The notes under the pieces: generated by a model
Databases searched by the model: none
Told to the model about the DNA's origin: nothing
Seen by the model: the letters and a program-made list of their open reading frames with translations, nothing else
Part shown: positions 33,743-43,823 of the stretch, one piece after another
Position numbering within the stretch: the stretch's first letter is position 1
How the letters are laid out: each line of letters begins with the position of its first letter
Made by a program: the position numbers and the translations under genes
Assembly: GCF_030282825.1 (NCBI RefSeq)
Contig: NZ_JASTZU010000012.1
Coordinates: 124,001 to 188,000, forward strand
Source: Aquibacillus rhizosphaerae
GTDB taxonomy: Bacteria; Bacillota; Bacilli; Bacillales; Amphibacillaceae
Reading direction: 5' to 3'
Length of the DNA: 64,000 nucleotides

Positions 33743-34939
33743 ATGAACACAATCATGTTAGAAAAAATGAACACAATAAAAACGTTAAATGTTATATCTG
33801 AAGGCGGGTTAAATGTATTCAAGAATAACTATAAACTTGATGATGACCATGAGAATCCTGATGCTATTCTACTTCGCAGTTTTAATATGCATTCGATGGA
33901 ATTCGGTAACAAGCTAAAAGCAATTGCACGAGCGGGAGCAGGTGTCAATAATATTCCAGTTGATAAGTGTACAGATGAAGGAATTGTCGTTTTCAATACT
34001 CCTGGTGCTAATGCTAATGCGGTAAAGGAACTTGTGCTCACTACATTAATGGCATCATCCCGAAACCTATTTGATGGTGTGGCTTGGACTAAAACGTTAA
34101 CAGGTGAAAGCGATCAAGTTTCCAAGCTTGTAGAAGCAGGAAAGAAACAATTTGTTGGGAAAGAAATTAGAGGTAAAACACTAGGAGTCATAGGCTTAGG
34201 AGCGATCGGTGCGCTTGTAGCTAATGATGCACTCGACTTAGGTATGGAAGTAATCGGGTTTGACCCTTTCATCTCTGTTGATACAGCTTGGAACTTATCA
34301 AGCCATGTCCAGCGCGCAATGACTATTGAAGAGTTGTTTGCTAACTCCGATTTTATCACTGTACATGTTCCATTTACTGATACGACAGGAGGAATGTTTA
34401 ACCAAGCAACATTTAGCCTGATGAAACCAGGAGTTCATATACTGAATTTTTCTCGTGGTGAGCTGGTTAATGAGAAAGATATGGGTCCGGCACTTGAAAG
34501 TGGTATTGTTGGCAAATATATTACGGACTTCCCTAATGAAAATGTATTAAAGATGGACAATGTAATTCCGATTCCTCACCTTGGTGCTTCAACAAAGGAA
34601 TCAGAGGAAAATTGCGCGATGATGGCGGCTCGTCAAGTGAAAGATTTTCTTGAAACAGGGAATATAAAAAACTCAGTTAATTATCCAAACGCTTCTCTTC
34701 CTTATACAGGAAAGCGACGGGTAGCTGCTTTTCACAAAAATGTTCCGAATATGGTTGGACAAATTACAACTGCTTTATCAAGTTTTAATTTGAACATTGC
34801 TGATATGGTTAACAGAAGTAGAGAGGGATACGCCTATACAATGGTTGATATCGAAAATGATGTGAACGGAGATATTATTCCAAGTTTAGAAGAAAAAATC
34901 AATCAAATTGAAGGTATTGTTACGACACGTATTATTTAA
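33743..34939 (+). CDS. serA: D-3-phosphoglycerate dehydrogenase, short ACT-domain type
   Basis: Oxidises 3-phosphoglycerate to 3-phosphohydroxypyruvate, the first step of serine synthesis and so of glycine and one-carbon units. 398 aa. Substrate and hinge region ARAGAGVNNIPVDKCTDEGIVVFNTPGANANAVKE; Rossmann loop GLGAIGALVANDA; catalytic histidine in PHLGASTKESEENC; C-terminal ACT domain (~325-398) for amino-acid feedback. It lacks the long intervening domain of B. subtilis SerA. GGAGG lies seven bases before the ATG. The tandem guanine/ZTP riboswitch leader upstream links it to purine and folate state. Confidence 0.88.
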   Translation: MNTIMLEKMNTIKTLNVISEGGLNVFKNNYKLDDDHENPDAILLRSFNMHSMEFGNKLKAIARAGAGVNNIPVDKCTDEGIVVFNTPGANANAVKELVLTTLMASSRNLFDGVAWTKTLTGESDQVSKLVEAGKKQFVGKEIRGKTLGVIGLGAIGALVANDALDLGMEVIGFDPFISVDTAWNLSSHVQRAMTIEELFANSDFITVHVPFTDTTGGMFNQATFSLMKPGVHILNFSRGELVNEKDMGPALESGIVGKYITDFPNENVLKMDNVIPIPHLGASTKESEENCAMMAARQVKDFLETGNIKNSVNYPNASLPYTGKRRVAAFHKNVPNMVGQITTALSSFNLNIADMVNRSREGYAYTMVDIENDVNGDIIPSLEEKINQIEGIVTTRII

Positions 34940-34994
34940 ACTTCTGAGTTACGCAGATGAAAGGTGAGTCATTTTTAATTACCAATATAATTTT

Positions 34995-35036
34995 AAGCCC
35001 TAAACACAGTATGATACTTGTAGTTTAGGGCTTTAT
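34995..35036 (+). terminator. Terminator of serA
   Basis: AAGCCCTAAAC and GTTTAGGGCTT, an 11-bp perfect stem with a 17-base loop, then TATTAT. Confidence 0.75.
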
Positions 35037-35201
35037 TATGCGTTTATATTTGGGAAAAGCAACCTGTCTTTATGTCTTACTTTACTAATTCTAAAATTTG
35101 CTTTAAAATTCAACTTTATATCCTTTTATAACTAAGTTGGAGCGGTGTAGCTTTCTAACTTGAGGGATTATTTCATTATTCTATTACATCAGGGTGATTA
35201 C

Positions 35202-36977
35202 ATGTTAACCGTATTAAAAAATGGTTTGCAAGATTTCAAAGTATCTTATAAAAAATATCTATCATTTGAATTAATATTTCTACTTCTTACGAGCTTTATT
35301 TTCGTTCCAGTAATTTCATTCATATTTAACAGAATGTTGAAGGTGATGGGAAATGGTGCATTGTTAAATGCTGAAGTGTACAAAATTGCTTCGAGCTATA
35401 CGGGCGTAGTCGGTATGCTTATCATCAGCTTTTTTGCAGTTATCATTTTATTTTTGGAGTTTGGAATTCTGATTATTATTGCACAAAAAAGGTATTTCAA
35501 TAAAAATATTCTTATATCTGAAGCGTTTGTTACAGCTTTAAGAAATCTACCCAAATTACTTGGGTTTGGGGTATTTCAATTCATTATTTTATTGTTTTTA
35601 CTTACTCCTTTTATCAATATACCGGTACTTCCAGCATTGTTAGACTTTAACATGCCTATATTTTTAACTAGTCAGTTCTATGAATCATATTTAGTAATAA
35701 TTATCTATGTAACGGTCTTTTTGTTGGTGATGTATCTTTCTTTACGTTGCATATTTATGTTTCATTATATATTCATTGAAGGAAAAACAATTTGGGAAGC
35801 GATGAAAGCAAGCTTTAAAATAACAAAATATAATAAATTGAGAATATTAGTTAGTCTGTTTTTGCTAAATATTGTGTTTTTTTTATTTGGATTTTTGTTT
35901 GTAACTTTCATTTCTAATTTAGTCAGTCTAATTGAAACAAAAATAATTGGTGATATTGTTGAGAATTATTTACTAACTTTTTCAAGTTACATGACGATTA
36001 CTTTTTCGCTTCTGTTAATTCCAATTAATATTATAATAATAACAAGATTATTTTATCAATATAAGTTGAATCAGAGTGATGAAATACAAGATCAGTTACA
36101 TTTAAATACGAATAAAAGTTTGGCAAGGGTAGAGAACTATTTGATACATTTTTTCACGAAGAGAAAGTACACATTGTTATTCGTCATCATGGTGTTTCTA
36201 ACAGGATCGGTGGTAATTAATTATTCTGTCCATGATAATATTGTTTATTTAAAATGGGATGTATCGGTAGCAAGTCACCGAGGGGATTTAATGAATGCAC
36301 CGGAAAATTCGATGAGTAGTATCAGTTCAGCCATTGACAAAGGTGTCGATGCTGTTGAAATTGATGTGCAGATGACCAAAGACGGGGTTGTGGTTCTAAA
36401 CCATGATACAAATCTTCAAAGAATTGCTGGTCTTCCATCTAAAATAAGTAATATGACTTTTGAAGAAGTCTCAAAAATAGATATCGGGCAGCTATATGCT
36501 GAAGAATTTAAAGGTGAAAGAATTCCAACATTAAATGCGGTGTTGGAAGAGGTGAAACAGGAAGATGTTAAGCTTATCATAGATACAAAACCTGTTGATA
36601 CAAAAGAAGGGTTCGTTGAGAAAGTAGTTCAAGCGATTGAGTTTTATGATATGGAGGGTACTACCTATATTCAATCATTTGATTATGATATATTAAGAGA
36701 AGTACGTATGTTGAATAGTAACATTAAAATCGGTCAAATTATTTACTTATCAGCTGGTAACCTATCCAGTTTGGATGTGGATTTTTACACTATTCGCCAA
36801 AGTATGTTGACTGAACGGTTTATTGATAATGCAAGAGAACAAAATCGTGAAGTATGGGTGTGGACGGTTAATACAGAGAGAAATATGAATCAAGTACTGA
36901 AATACGATATAGACGGCATCATAACAGATTATCCAGAAAAAGCGCAGAATGTTATTGGGATTGATTTTGCACAGTAG
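35202..36977 (+). CDS. Membrane-anchored glycerophosphodiester phosphodiesterase
   Basis: Hydrolyses glycerophosphodiesters to glycerol-3-phosphate and an alcohol. The N-terminal ~330 residues contain about seven to eight hydrophobic helices (the GPDP membrane domain). The catalytic domain (~355-591) has the HRG signature SHRGDLMNAPENS, the metal-binding EIDVQMTKDGVVVLNHD, and DTK and QSFD later. The architecture matches B. subtilis-type membrane GDPDs. The frame also opens at TTG 35160, but GGGTGAT directly precedes ATG 35202, preferred here (591 aa). Monocistronic. Confidence 0.88.
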   Translation: MLTVLKNGLQDFKVSYKKYLSFELIFLLLTSFIFVPVISFIFNRMLKVMGNGALLNAEVYKIASSYTGVVGMLIISFFAVIILFLEFGILIIIAQKRYFNKNILISEAFVTALRNLPKLLGFGVFQFIILLFLLTPFINIPVLPALLDFNMPIFLTSQFYESYLVIIIYVTVFLLVMYLSLRCIFMFHYIFIEGKTIWEAMKASFKITKYNKLRILVSLFLLNIVFFLFGFLFVTFISNLVSLIETKIIGDIVENYLLTFSSYMTITFSLLLIPINIIIITRLFYQYKLNQSDEIQDQLHLNTNKSLARVENYLIHFFTKRKYTLLFVIMVFLTGSVVINYSVHDNIVYLKWDVSVASHRGDLMNAPENSMSSISSAIDKGVDAVEIDVQMTKDGVVVLNHDTNLQRIAGLPSKISNMTFEEVSKIDIGQLYAEEFKGERIPTLNAVLEEVKQEDVKLIIDTKPVDTKEGFVEKVVQAIEFYDMEGTTYIQSFDYDILREVRMLNSNIKIGQIIYLSAGNLSSLDVDFYTIRQSMLTERFIDNAREQNREVWVWTVNTERNMNQVLKYDIDGIITDYPEKAQNVIGIDFAQ

Positions 36978-37014
36978 TTAACTTTCGTGTCGTTATCAAA
37001 TAAATAGTTAATCT

Positions 37015-37046
37015 AAAAGAGGGATGCAATTTGCATCCCTCTTTGA
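37015..37046. terminator. Bidirectional terminator
   Basis: AAAGAGGGATGCAA and TTGCATCCCTCTTT form a 14-bp stem with A and T runs at either side. It serves the diesterase gene and, on the minus strand, the aldehyde dehydrogenase. Confidence 0.85.
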
Positions 37047-37080
37047 TTGGACAAAACTCATGTTATCTTGATATAGATCC

Positions 37081-38526
37081 TTAAAAATTTCTGTAGTCTG
37101 CTTGAACACTTATCCACTTTTCTGTCGTGAATTTATCTAAAGCCCAGCTGCCGCCAAATCTTCCTAGACCAGAATGTTTTTCTCCACCAAAGGCAACATG
37201 AGGCTCATCGTTTACGGATTGATCATTGACATGAATCATGCCAGTATTAATCTGTTTTGCGACTTCTAGACCACGCCAGCGATCTTTTGTGAATACTGAT
37301 CCGCTTAAGCCATAAGGTGTATCGTTTGCTACTTTGATAGCACCTTGCTCATTTTTTACTTTAATAATAACGGCGACAGGACCAAATATTTCATTTTTAG
37401 CCATTGTCATGTCATTGGTTACATCAGTTAAAACAATTGGATCGATAAGATTTCCATTCACTTCACCAGAAGTTACCACCTTAGCACCTTCTTGTTTAGT
37501 CTTTGCAACATCCTCTAATATACGTTCAACCTGACTGTTATTAATTAATGGTCCAACAAATGTATTAGGATCGTTAGGATCTCCCACTTTAAGTTTTTTC
37601 ACTTGTTCTGTGAATTTTTCAACAAATTGATCGTGCACTTTCTCATCAACAATAATTCGATTAATCGCCATACAAATTTCGCCTTGGTGTAAGAACTTAC
37701 CGAAGATGGCGGCTTGTACAGCTTCGTCTATGTTAGCATCTTCTAGTACCATCATCGCATTATTACCACCTAGTTCAAGAGCGGTATCCTTTAAATCTTT
37801 CCCTGCTAATTGTGCCAAGTGACTCCCAACTTCAGTTGACCCTGTGAAGGAGATGGTTGTTGGTATAGGGTGAGTGATAATAGAATCACCGATTTCAGAG
37901 CCTCTTCCTACTAATACATTAATGACACCTTTAGGGAAGCCTGCTTCTTCAAATAAGGATGCAATTAATGCCCCTGAGGTAACAGGTGTATCAGAAGCAG
38001 GTTTAATCACAACTGTATTTCCAGTTGCAACTGCAGGAGCTACAGAACGCATGGTTAAATACAGTGGAAAATTCCAAGGTCCGATGACACCAATAACTCC
38101 CTTTGGATTACGATATACGAAATTCTCTTTTCCAGGTGTATTAGAAGGTAAAATCGTACCAGTCATACGAGTCGGAAAAGAATGCGCTTCTTTTATTACC
38201 TCAAAACAAATGTTGAACTCGATTGTTGCTTTTGTTCTTGTGCTTCCAGATTCAGCTACTAACCAATCAATGATTTCTTCTTTTCTTTTCTTAAAAACAT
38301 TGATTAAATTTAAAAAGTACTCTTGTTTCTCTGCTGGCGAACTCTGTTCCCACTTTTCTTGAGCATTGCTTGCAGCTTGATAAGCTTTATTTACATCCGC
38401 TTCATTTGCTGAAGGAATACTTGTAATTTCTTTTTGAGTGTAAGGATTTAAATCATGCACAACGGAATTACTTGATCCGTTTATCCATTCACCATTTATA
38501 TATTGCTTTGTGAATTGTTGTTCCAA
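37081..38526 (-). CDS. Aldehyde dehydrogenase family protein
   Basis: NAD(P)-dependent oxidation of an aldehyde to the acid. 481 aa. Catalytic glutamate in ALELGGNNAMMVLEDA, nucleophilic cysteine in HQGEICMAINRIIV, oxyanion asparagine in IGPWNFPLYL and NAD motif FTGSTEVG. The QGEICMA context resembles the vanillin/benzaldehyde group (YfmT-like), so an aromatic or aliphatic aldehyde is possible; the substrate is not certain. An ATG at 38541 precedes the GGAGGG site, so TTG 38526 is the likely start. Divergent from the YesM-type sensor gene, no obvious link. Confidence 0.88.
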   Translation of the reverse strand: MEQQFTKQYINGEWINGSSNSVVHDLNPYTQKEITSIPSANEADVNKAYQAASNAQEKWEQSSPAEKQEYFLNLINVFKKRKEEIIDWLVAESGSTRTKATIEFNICFEVIKEAHSFPTRMTGTILPSNTPGKENFVYRNPKGVIGVIGPWNFPLYLTMRSVAPAVATGNTVVIKPASDTPVTSGALIASLFEEAGFPKGVINVLVGRGSEIGDSIITHPIPTTISFTGSTEVGSHLAQLAGKDLKDTALELGGNNAMMVLEDANIDEAVQAAIFGKFLHQGEICMAINRIIVDEKVHDQFVEKFTEQVKKLKVGDPNDPNTFVGPLINNSQVERILEDVAKTKQEGAKVVTSGEVNGNLIDPIVLTDVTNDMTMAKNEIFGPVAVIIKVKNEQGAIKVANDTPYGLSGSVFTKDRWRGLEVAKQINTGMIHVNDQSVNDEPHVAFGGEKHSGLGRFGGSWALDKFTTEKWISVQADYRNF

Positions 38527-38699
38527 CTTAATTCCCTCCATTTAATTAGTTTCTATATGACTATTCCACGGGAGTTACTAGACCTAAACATTAGGATTGT
38601 ATTAAATCTAATCTAAAAATTGGGATCATTGGTAAACAAAGTGTACAGACAGTTTAATAATTGAATTGATTATCTTATTGACCTAGTACCTTAATGACA

Positions 38700-38728
38700 T
38701 TGACTGGATTAATCTATGGCTATATAAT
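38700..38728 (+). promoter_or_regulatory. Promoter of the yesM-yesN operon
   Basis: TTGACT, a 17-base spacer and consensus TATAAT. Confidence 0.8.
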
Positions 38729-38741
38729 TATGTTACTTATT

Positions 38742-38756
38742 ATGTAAGCGTTAACA
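38742..38756 (+). promoter_or_regulatory. CcpA site (cre)
   Basis: ATGTAAGCGTTAACA agrees with the cre consensus WTGNAANCGNWNNCW at every position. It lies 13 bases after the -10, where CcpA/HPr-Ser-P would repress. Confidence 0.85.
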
Positions 38757-38970
38757 ATACATTGAAGAAAACGGAATTGCTATATGCATCGTACTAATCC
38801 TCATGAAACCCGCATACGAATTGAACAATCGGTATCCTAAAACAATCACTTTATTTATCAACCGAGACAATTTCATAATTACCTTATTCAGTCATCTACG
38901 ACAAAATTGGTATTATGAAATTTGTTAAACGATTCATTTAAATTACTTTAAGACAATAGGGGGGAATCTA

Positions 38971-40749
38971 TTGTTAAGGAAAATAAAGATATTTTATTCA
39001 AATTTAAGAATAAAATACAAAATGGTTTTGCTAACTACCTTTGTATTAATAGGATTCAGTGTTGGCGGACTCTCTATCCTTCAATATGGTTTTAATACGT
39101 ATAACGAAGAAATTTATCGTCAATCTGCCCAATCACTTCGAGTCTCTTCCAACGCTGTTGAAACTGAATTAAAAAAAATGGAACGATTATCTTATGAAAT
39201 CTCAACAGATCTTTATGTGCAACATTATTTATCACAAATAAAAAGTAGTGAGACAGAATATGATCGTTTTATTATCGGTAACGAATTAAGGAAAAGATTA
39301 TTAGAAATTGGGGCACTAAACAAATATGTGAACTCATTACAAGTTTATGATTTACTAGGGAATGAATACGCAACAGGGAATCATATGCATTTAATAGAAG
39401 ATAAAAAATTGAAAGAAATAAAGAAGAAGTCATCCGAACAACATGGTGGACTCGAATGGATTTTTCCGGATGACACAGATACGTCATTAATAGCTGCAAG
39501 AGAAGTAAGACTGTACCCGAAATTCACTTTGGAGCCAATAGGAATGATAGTGGTAAGAGTGAACCTAGAGAAAATGATAGCGGATGTTTCGTCAAATTTA
39601 AACAATAAAGGTACAAAACTTGTTATCGTTAACAAAGAAAATCAACAAATATATCCAAATGAAAAAGTGTTATCGAATAGTTATAGTCGTGAAACTACTA
39701 AAGGAGATAAGGGGTACAATTTAATAGAAGATAACGACGAACAATATTTTGTTACATATATCCCAACAGAACATACAGAGTGGACCTATATGATTGTAAC
39801 TCCTTATGGAAGTCTTTTCGAAGCTATTTCATCTGTTAGACGAGCAATTCTGACAGTCTATATTTCCTTATCATTCATTATGATATTTTTGGGAATGCGA
39901 TTTATCGGTGGGATTACTGGACCGATTGAAAGTCTGAATAAAAAAATGAAAAAGGTTCAAACCGGTGATTTTAATGGGTTTAACAATGATAATGAGCGGT
40001 TACCAATGGATGAGTCTGGTCAAATGCACGATAATTTTAAGACAATGATGGATCACATTAATTATCTCATTGCTGAAAATTATAAAAAACAACTGGTTAT
40101 AAAAGATGCCGAATTCAAAACACTACAAGCACAAGTGAACCCACACTTTCTATATAATACATTAGAATCTATTAATTGGGCAGCAAAAGTGGACGGTCAC
40201 AAACAGATATCGAGAATGGCAGAGTCGCTAGGCTACATTTTACGATCTTCTATTAACATGAAGGAATCACTGATTACACTGCAGGAAGAGCTAGAGATAG
40301 TTGAAAATTACATTACTATTCAAGGGTATAGGTTTGAAGAAAGATTAGTGTATCGTACGGATATTCCAGAGCATATTCTTACTAATAAATTCCCTAAATT
40401 TATATTACAACCATTAGTGGAAAATGCTATACGCTACGGTTTACAGCAAATAATTGGCACTTGTACAATTACTATTTATGGAAGAATAGTAGACAATAAA
40501 ATTATGATTACTGTTGAGGACAATGGCCCTGGTATGAATAAAAACTATATAAAGAAGATATATACAGGAGATTACAAACCAAAGGGAACTGGTATTGGCC
40601 TGAAAAATATTGAAGAGAGAATTAAGATATTATTTGGAGAACCATACGGTATAAAAGTTGAAAGCAAGGAATTGCAAGGAACAAAAGTTCACATTATATT
40701 GCCTTACGAAGGAGTGAATGACCATGTACAAAGTATTGTTGGTAGATGA
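38971..40749 (+). CDS. yesM: Sensor histidine kinase, YesM family
   Basis: Membrane sensor for an extracellular sugar signal, partner of the AraC-type regulator that follows. 592 aa. Membrane helices at ~18-40 and ~290-310 enclose an extracellular sensor of ~250 residues. HAMP (~311-365), then the His_kinase domain with phospho-acceptor histidine in LQAQVNPHFLYNTLESINW, and HATPase with VENAIRYGL, DNGPGM and GTGIGLKNIEERI. TTG start behind AGGGGGGAA. The last 26 bases overlap the regulator gene. Confidence 0.92.
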   Translation: MLRKIKIFYSNLRIKYKMVLLTTFVLIGFSVGGLSILQYGFNTYNEEIYRQSAQSLRVSSNAVETELKKMERLSYEISTDLYVQHYLSQIKSSETEYDRFIIGNELRKRLLEIGALNKYVNSLQVYDLLGNEYATGNHMHLIEDKKLKEIKKKSSEQHGGLEWIFPDDTDTSLIAAREVRLYPKFTLEPIGMIVVRVNLEKMIADVSSNLNNKGTKLVIVNKENQQIYPNEKVLSNSYSRETTKGDKGYNLIEDNDEQYFVTYIPTEHTEWTYMIVTPYGSLFEAISSVRRAILTVYISLSFIMIFLGMRFIGGITGPIESLNKKMKKVQTGDFNGFNNDNERLPMDESGQMHDNFKTMMDHINYLIAENYKKQLVIKDAEFKTLQAQVNPHFLYNTLESINWAAKVDGHKQISRMAESLGYILRSSINMKESLITLQEELEIVENYITIQGYRFEERLVYRTDIPEHILTNKFPKFILQPLVENAIRYGLQQIIGTCTITIYGRIVDNKIMITVEDNGPGMNKNYIKKIYTGDYKPKGTGIGLKNIEERIKILFGEPYGIKVESKELQGTKVHIILPYEGVNDHVQSIVGR

Positions 40750-42277
40750 TGAAAGAACGATACTAGAAGGGATATCGGCAATTGTTGATTGGGAAAGCCA
40801 AGGGGTTGTTCTTTCAGGTACTGCCAGAAATGGTATTGAGGCTTTAGAATTTATTTCAAAAAACAGACCAGATATTGTTATTAGTGACATTACAATGCCT
40901 GGACTAGACGGAATTCAATTAGTAGAAAAAAGTAAAGAAGATTTTCCAGAAATAAAATGGATATTTTTATCTGGTTTTAGTGAATTTGAATATGCAAGGA
41001 AGGCTATGCGTTTTGGTGTAAAGCATTACTTATTAAAGCCATGCAATGAAAATGCAATTTGTCAGGCTTTAGGTGAAGTAGTTCGTGAAATCGAACAACA
41101 TGAAATGCAAAATCATTATCTAGAAGATATCGAAAGCAAGGTTAATCGTTTACAGGTTGAGGAGAAAGAACAGTTATTAAAAAAATTAATAACAGATGGA
41201 GAAGCGAGCACTAATAAAATGGATAATTTTATAGAGTTGTTAGGAATGTCAACAAAAAATAAACAGATTAGGATGGTATTGTTTTATTTTGAGGGGGCGT
41301 TCCACTATTCCGAAGTGCAGGTTTTAAAAGATTTATTACAAAAAGTACTTGGCGATAATAGTTATCTTGCGGATGCAATAGTAGGTGACTACTTTATTGT
41401 ATTACTCAATAATATCTATGATCAAAATAATTTAATAGATTATATGGATGAAGTGAAAGCAATGTATCAACAACAGCACGATAAAGGTGTCACTATTGTT
41501 ATTAGTGAAGATAAAGATATCAAGCAATTGAAGTTAGTTTACAACTATTTGCTTGGTAAATTAGAAAATCGGTTTTACCTTGGTAAAAGAAGTCTCATCA
41601 CACCATTTAATCATATAGAGTACAGTACTGATGACAGTGAACTATACCAGTATGATGAAGAAAAGTTAACCTATTTATTAAAAGCGGGTAATGATGAAGA
41701 GGTAAAACTAGAACTAATAGACATATTTGCAAATATAGAATCACTCAAAGTTAAGCCAATCTTAGCAAAATCTTATTTAACCCATCTGTATTTATATTTA
41801 GCGAAGAAGACATTACATTCTGTTGATAAAGCACGCTTTAAAGAGATTTCCAAGATTGATCAAATGGATACATTGCAAGAATTCCGTGCGTATTTTGAAT
41901 CATTATGTTTTACAATAAGTGATTTAAATAAAGTCAACCTTCATAAATACTCTAGTGTTGTTGTTAAAATGATTGAGGTAGTGAAAGAACATATGGAAGA
42001 GCCGATTTTATCTTTACAATGGGTTGCCAATGAAAAATTATTTATGAATCCGGATTATCTTGGCAAAATGTTTAAAAAAGAAGTGGGGCAACGCTTTTCT
42101 TCGTATGTTACTAAAGTTCGGATTGAAAAAGCAGTAGAAATCATTGAACAAGAAGAAGATATAAAGGTATTTGAGTTAGCAGAACGACTTGGATTCGGTA
42201 GCAATCCGCAGTATTTCAGCCAAATATTCAAAAGAATTACTGGATGCACGCCGTCAGATATTATTAAATCCAGTTGA
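40724..42277 (+). CDS. yesN: Response regulator with AraC-type DNA-binding domain, YesN family
   Basis: Receiver domain at residues 1-120 (LLVDDERTILEGI; phospho-aspartate in DIVISDITMPGLDG; KPC near 108). A middle region of about 280 residues without assigned fold. A C-terminal AraC double helix-turn-helix (~415-517; FMNPDYLGKMFKKEVGQRFSSYV and FGSNPQYFSQIFKRITGCTPSD). ATG 40718 is only three bases from GGAG, so ATG 40724 is preferred (517 aa). Probably activates the ABC transporter genes downstream. Confidence 0.92.
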   Translation: MYKVLLVDDERTILEGISAIVDWESQGVVLSGTARNGIEALEFISKNRPDIVISDITMPGLDGIQLVEKSKEDFPEIKWIFLSGFSEFEYARKAMRFGVKHYLLKPCNENAICQALGEVVREIEQHEMQNHYLEDIESKVNRLQVEEKEQLLKKLITDGEASTNKMDNFIELLGMSTKNKQIRMVLFYFEGAFHYSEVQVLKDLLQKVLGDNSYLADAIVGDYFIVLLNNIYDQNNLIDYMDEVKAMYQQQHDKGVTIVISEDKDIKQLKLVYNYLLGKLENRFYLGKRSLITPFNHIEYSTDDSELYQYDEEKLTYLLKAGNDEEVKLELIDIFANIESLKVKPILAKSYLTHLYLYLAKKTLHSVDKARFKEISKIDQMDTLQEFRAYFESLCFTISDLNKVNLHKYSSVVVKMIEVVKEHMEEPILSLQWVANEKLFMNPDYLGKMFKKEVGQRFSSYVTKVRIEKAVEIIEQEEDIKVFELAERLGFGSNPQYFSQIFKRITGCTPSDIIKSS

Positions 42278-42323
42278 AATGATAACAATCCTCTTTTATT
42301 TAAACAATCGCAACTGTTTTTTC

Positions 42324-42374
42324 TATAATGGGACTGTACAACTATCTGTTATGATTTAGTTGTAATCGCTTACA
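42324..42374 (+). promoter_or_regulatory. Promoter -10 and cre site before the sugar-binding protein
   Basis: TATAAT at 42324-42329 has only a poor -35 (TTAAAC), as expected for an activator-dependent promoter. TTGTAATCGCTTACA at 42360-42374 fits the cre consensus at every position. Confidence 0.75.
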
Positions 42375-42399
42375 CGCGAATTAAAGGGGAGGGGAAAAG

Positions 42400-43734
42400 A
42401 TGAAAAAGGTTTTATTTTTAATTTTAGGTCTTTCAATGGTTTTTTGGTTAGCTGCATGTAGCGACGAGGGTACTTCAGGAGAATCAGATGAAAATACAGA
42501 AGGAAACGATACAGAACAAGCAACTGATGATAATGAGGAAGAAGCTAATGAAGATGAGCAAGTTACGATTAGAATTGCTTGGTGGGGGTCTCAACCAAGA
42601 CACGATTACACGCTTGAAGTAATTGAGATGTATGAAGAACAAAATCCTAATGTGAATATTGAACCAGAATATGCTAGTTGGGATGATTACTGGCAGAAGC
42701 TAGCTCCACAAGCAGCAGCAAATGAACTGCCAGACATCGTTCAAATGGATTTATCTTATTTATCACAATACGCTCAGAATAATCAGTTAGCAGACTTGAA
42801 TCCATTTTTTGGAAATGGTATTGATACAAGTAATATAGGAGATTCAATTTTATCTGGTGGTAAAGTTGGTGATGGAATATATGGATTTAACCTAGGGGTA
42901 AACGCGGTAGGTTTCCACTACAACCCTACTTTATTAGAAGAAGTTGGTATTGATTCTATTCCTGAAGGGTGGACATGGGATGATTATCAAGAAATGACAC
43001 AGAAAGCAGTTGATGCTGGTTATTATTTTGATACAGGTATGACTGCAGATGTGTTCTTTAATTACTATTTACGTACGCAAGGTAAACGACTATATGCAGA
43101 AGATGGTAGCGGTTTAGGTTATGATGATGATCAATTATTTGTTGACTTCTTCTCGATTCAAGCTGAGCAAGTGGAGAAAGAAGCAACACCAACTCCAGAT
43201 TTCCTTGCGCAATTAGCTGGTCCAGAAGACGACCCAGTTGTAAAAGGAGAAGCTATAGGAATGTTCCAATGGTCTAACCAGTTTGTGGGTTTAGAGGAAA
43301 TTTCAGGATTGGAATTTGACATGGCACCAATGCCAGGGCCAAATGTTTCAGATGGATTATTTTTAAAACCAAGTATGTTCTTCTCTATATCTGAGAATTC
43401 AGATCAAAAAGATGCAGCAGCTGAGTTCATTAGCTTCTTTGTAAATGATATAGAGGCAAATAAATTAATCCTAGGTGATCGTGGTGTACCAGGATCTTCT
43501 GAAGTGAAGGAAGTCTTAAAAGCCGAAGTCTCAGCATCTCAAGCGGAAGTATTTGAGTATATTGAATGGGCTGAAGAGAATAGTTCTGATATGGGAGCGC
43601 CTGACCCTGCCGGAGCTGGCGAAATTATTGAACTTATCGTCGGTTTAGCTGAACAAATTAACTATGGAGAAGTTAGTCTAGAGGATGCAGCAGCAAACTT
43701 TAGACAACAAGCTGAGAGTATTTTAGGAAACTAA
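42400..43734 (+). CDS. Sugar ABC transporter substrate-binding lipoprotein
   Basis: Binds an oligosaccharide outside the cell. 444 aa. Signal peptide with lipobox WLAAC (Cys ~20), an acidic Glu/Asp/Thr-rich linker to ~50, then a family 1 solute-binding fold (IRIAWWGSQPRHDYTLEVIEMYEEQNPNVNIE...DIVQMDLSYLSQYA). It resembles YesO-type proteins. Strong ribosome site AAAGGGGAGG. Followed by two permeases; no ATPase in the cluster, so a shared MsmX-type ATPase elsewhere is expected, as in B. subtilis. Confidence 0.9.
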   Translation: MKKVLFLILGLSMVFWLAACSDEGTSGESDENTEGNDTEQATDDNEEEANEDEQVTIRIAWWGSQPRHDYTLEVIEMYEEQNPNVNIEPEYASWDDYWQKLAPQAAANELPDIVQMDLSYLSQYAQNNQLADLNPFFGNGIDTSNIGDSILSGGKVGDGIYGFNLGVNAVGFHYNPTLLEEVGIDSIPEGWTWDDYQEMTQKAVDAGYYFDTGMTADVFFNYYLRTQGKRLYAEDGSGLGYDDDQLFVDFFSIQAEQVEKEATPTPDFLAQLAGPEDDPVVKGEAIGMFQWSNQFVGLEEISGLEFDMAPMPGPNVSDGLFLKPSMFFSISENSDQKDAAAEFISFFVNDIEANKLILGDRGVPGSSEVKEVLKAEVSASQAEVFEYIEWAEENSSDMGAPDPAGAGEIIELIVGLAEQINYGEVSLEDAAANFRQQAESILGN

Positions 43735-43746
43735 TTATTGCAGTTC

Positions 43747-43778
43747 GATAGCTGATCTAATTTGATCAGCTATCGTTA
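43747..43778 (+). terminator. Stem-loop between binding protein and permeases
   Basis: GATAGCTGATC and GATCAGCTATC form a perfect 11-bp stem with a weak T tail. It probably stabilises the 3' end of the binding-protein message so that more of it is made than permease. Confidence 0.6.
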
Positions 43779-43823
43779 TATAAACTCAATACACTTGTAC
43801 TTCTGTAGAAAGGAGCTGAGAAG

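Larger units (their letters stand above)
38527..38970. other. Divergent control region before yesM
   Basis: Contains a promoter and a cre site for the plus-strand operon (listed separately) and about 240 bases of leader with no gene or recognised RNA element. Confidence 0.5.

Noticed and set aside
37874-38362. Plus-strand open frame of 162 codons
   Set aside because: Antisense to the aldehyde dehydrogenase, with no ribosome site or recognisable domain.
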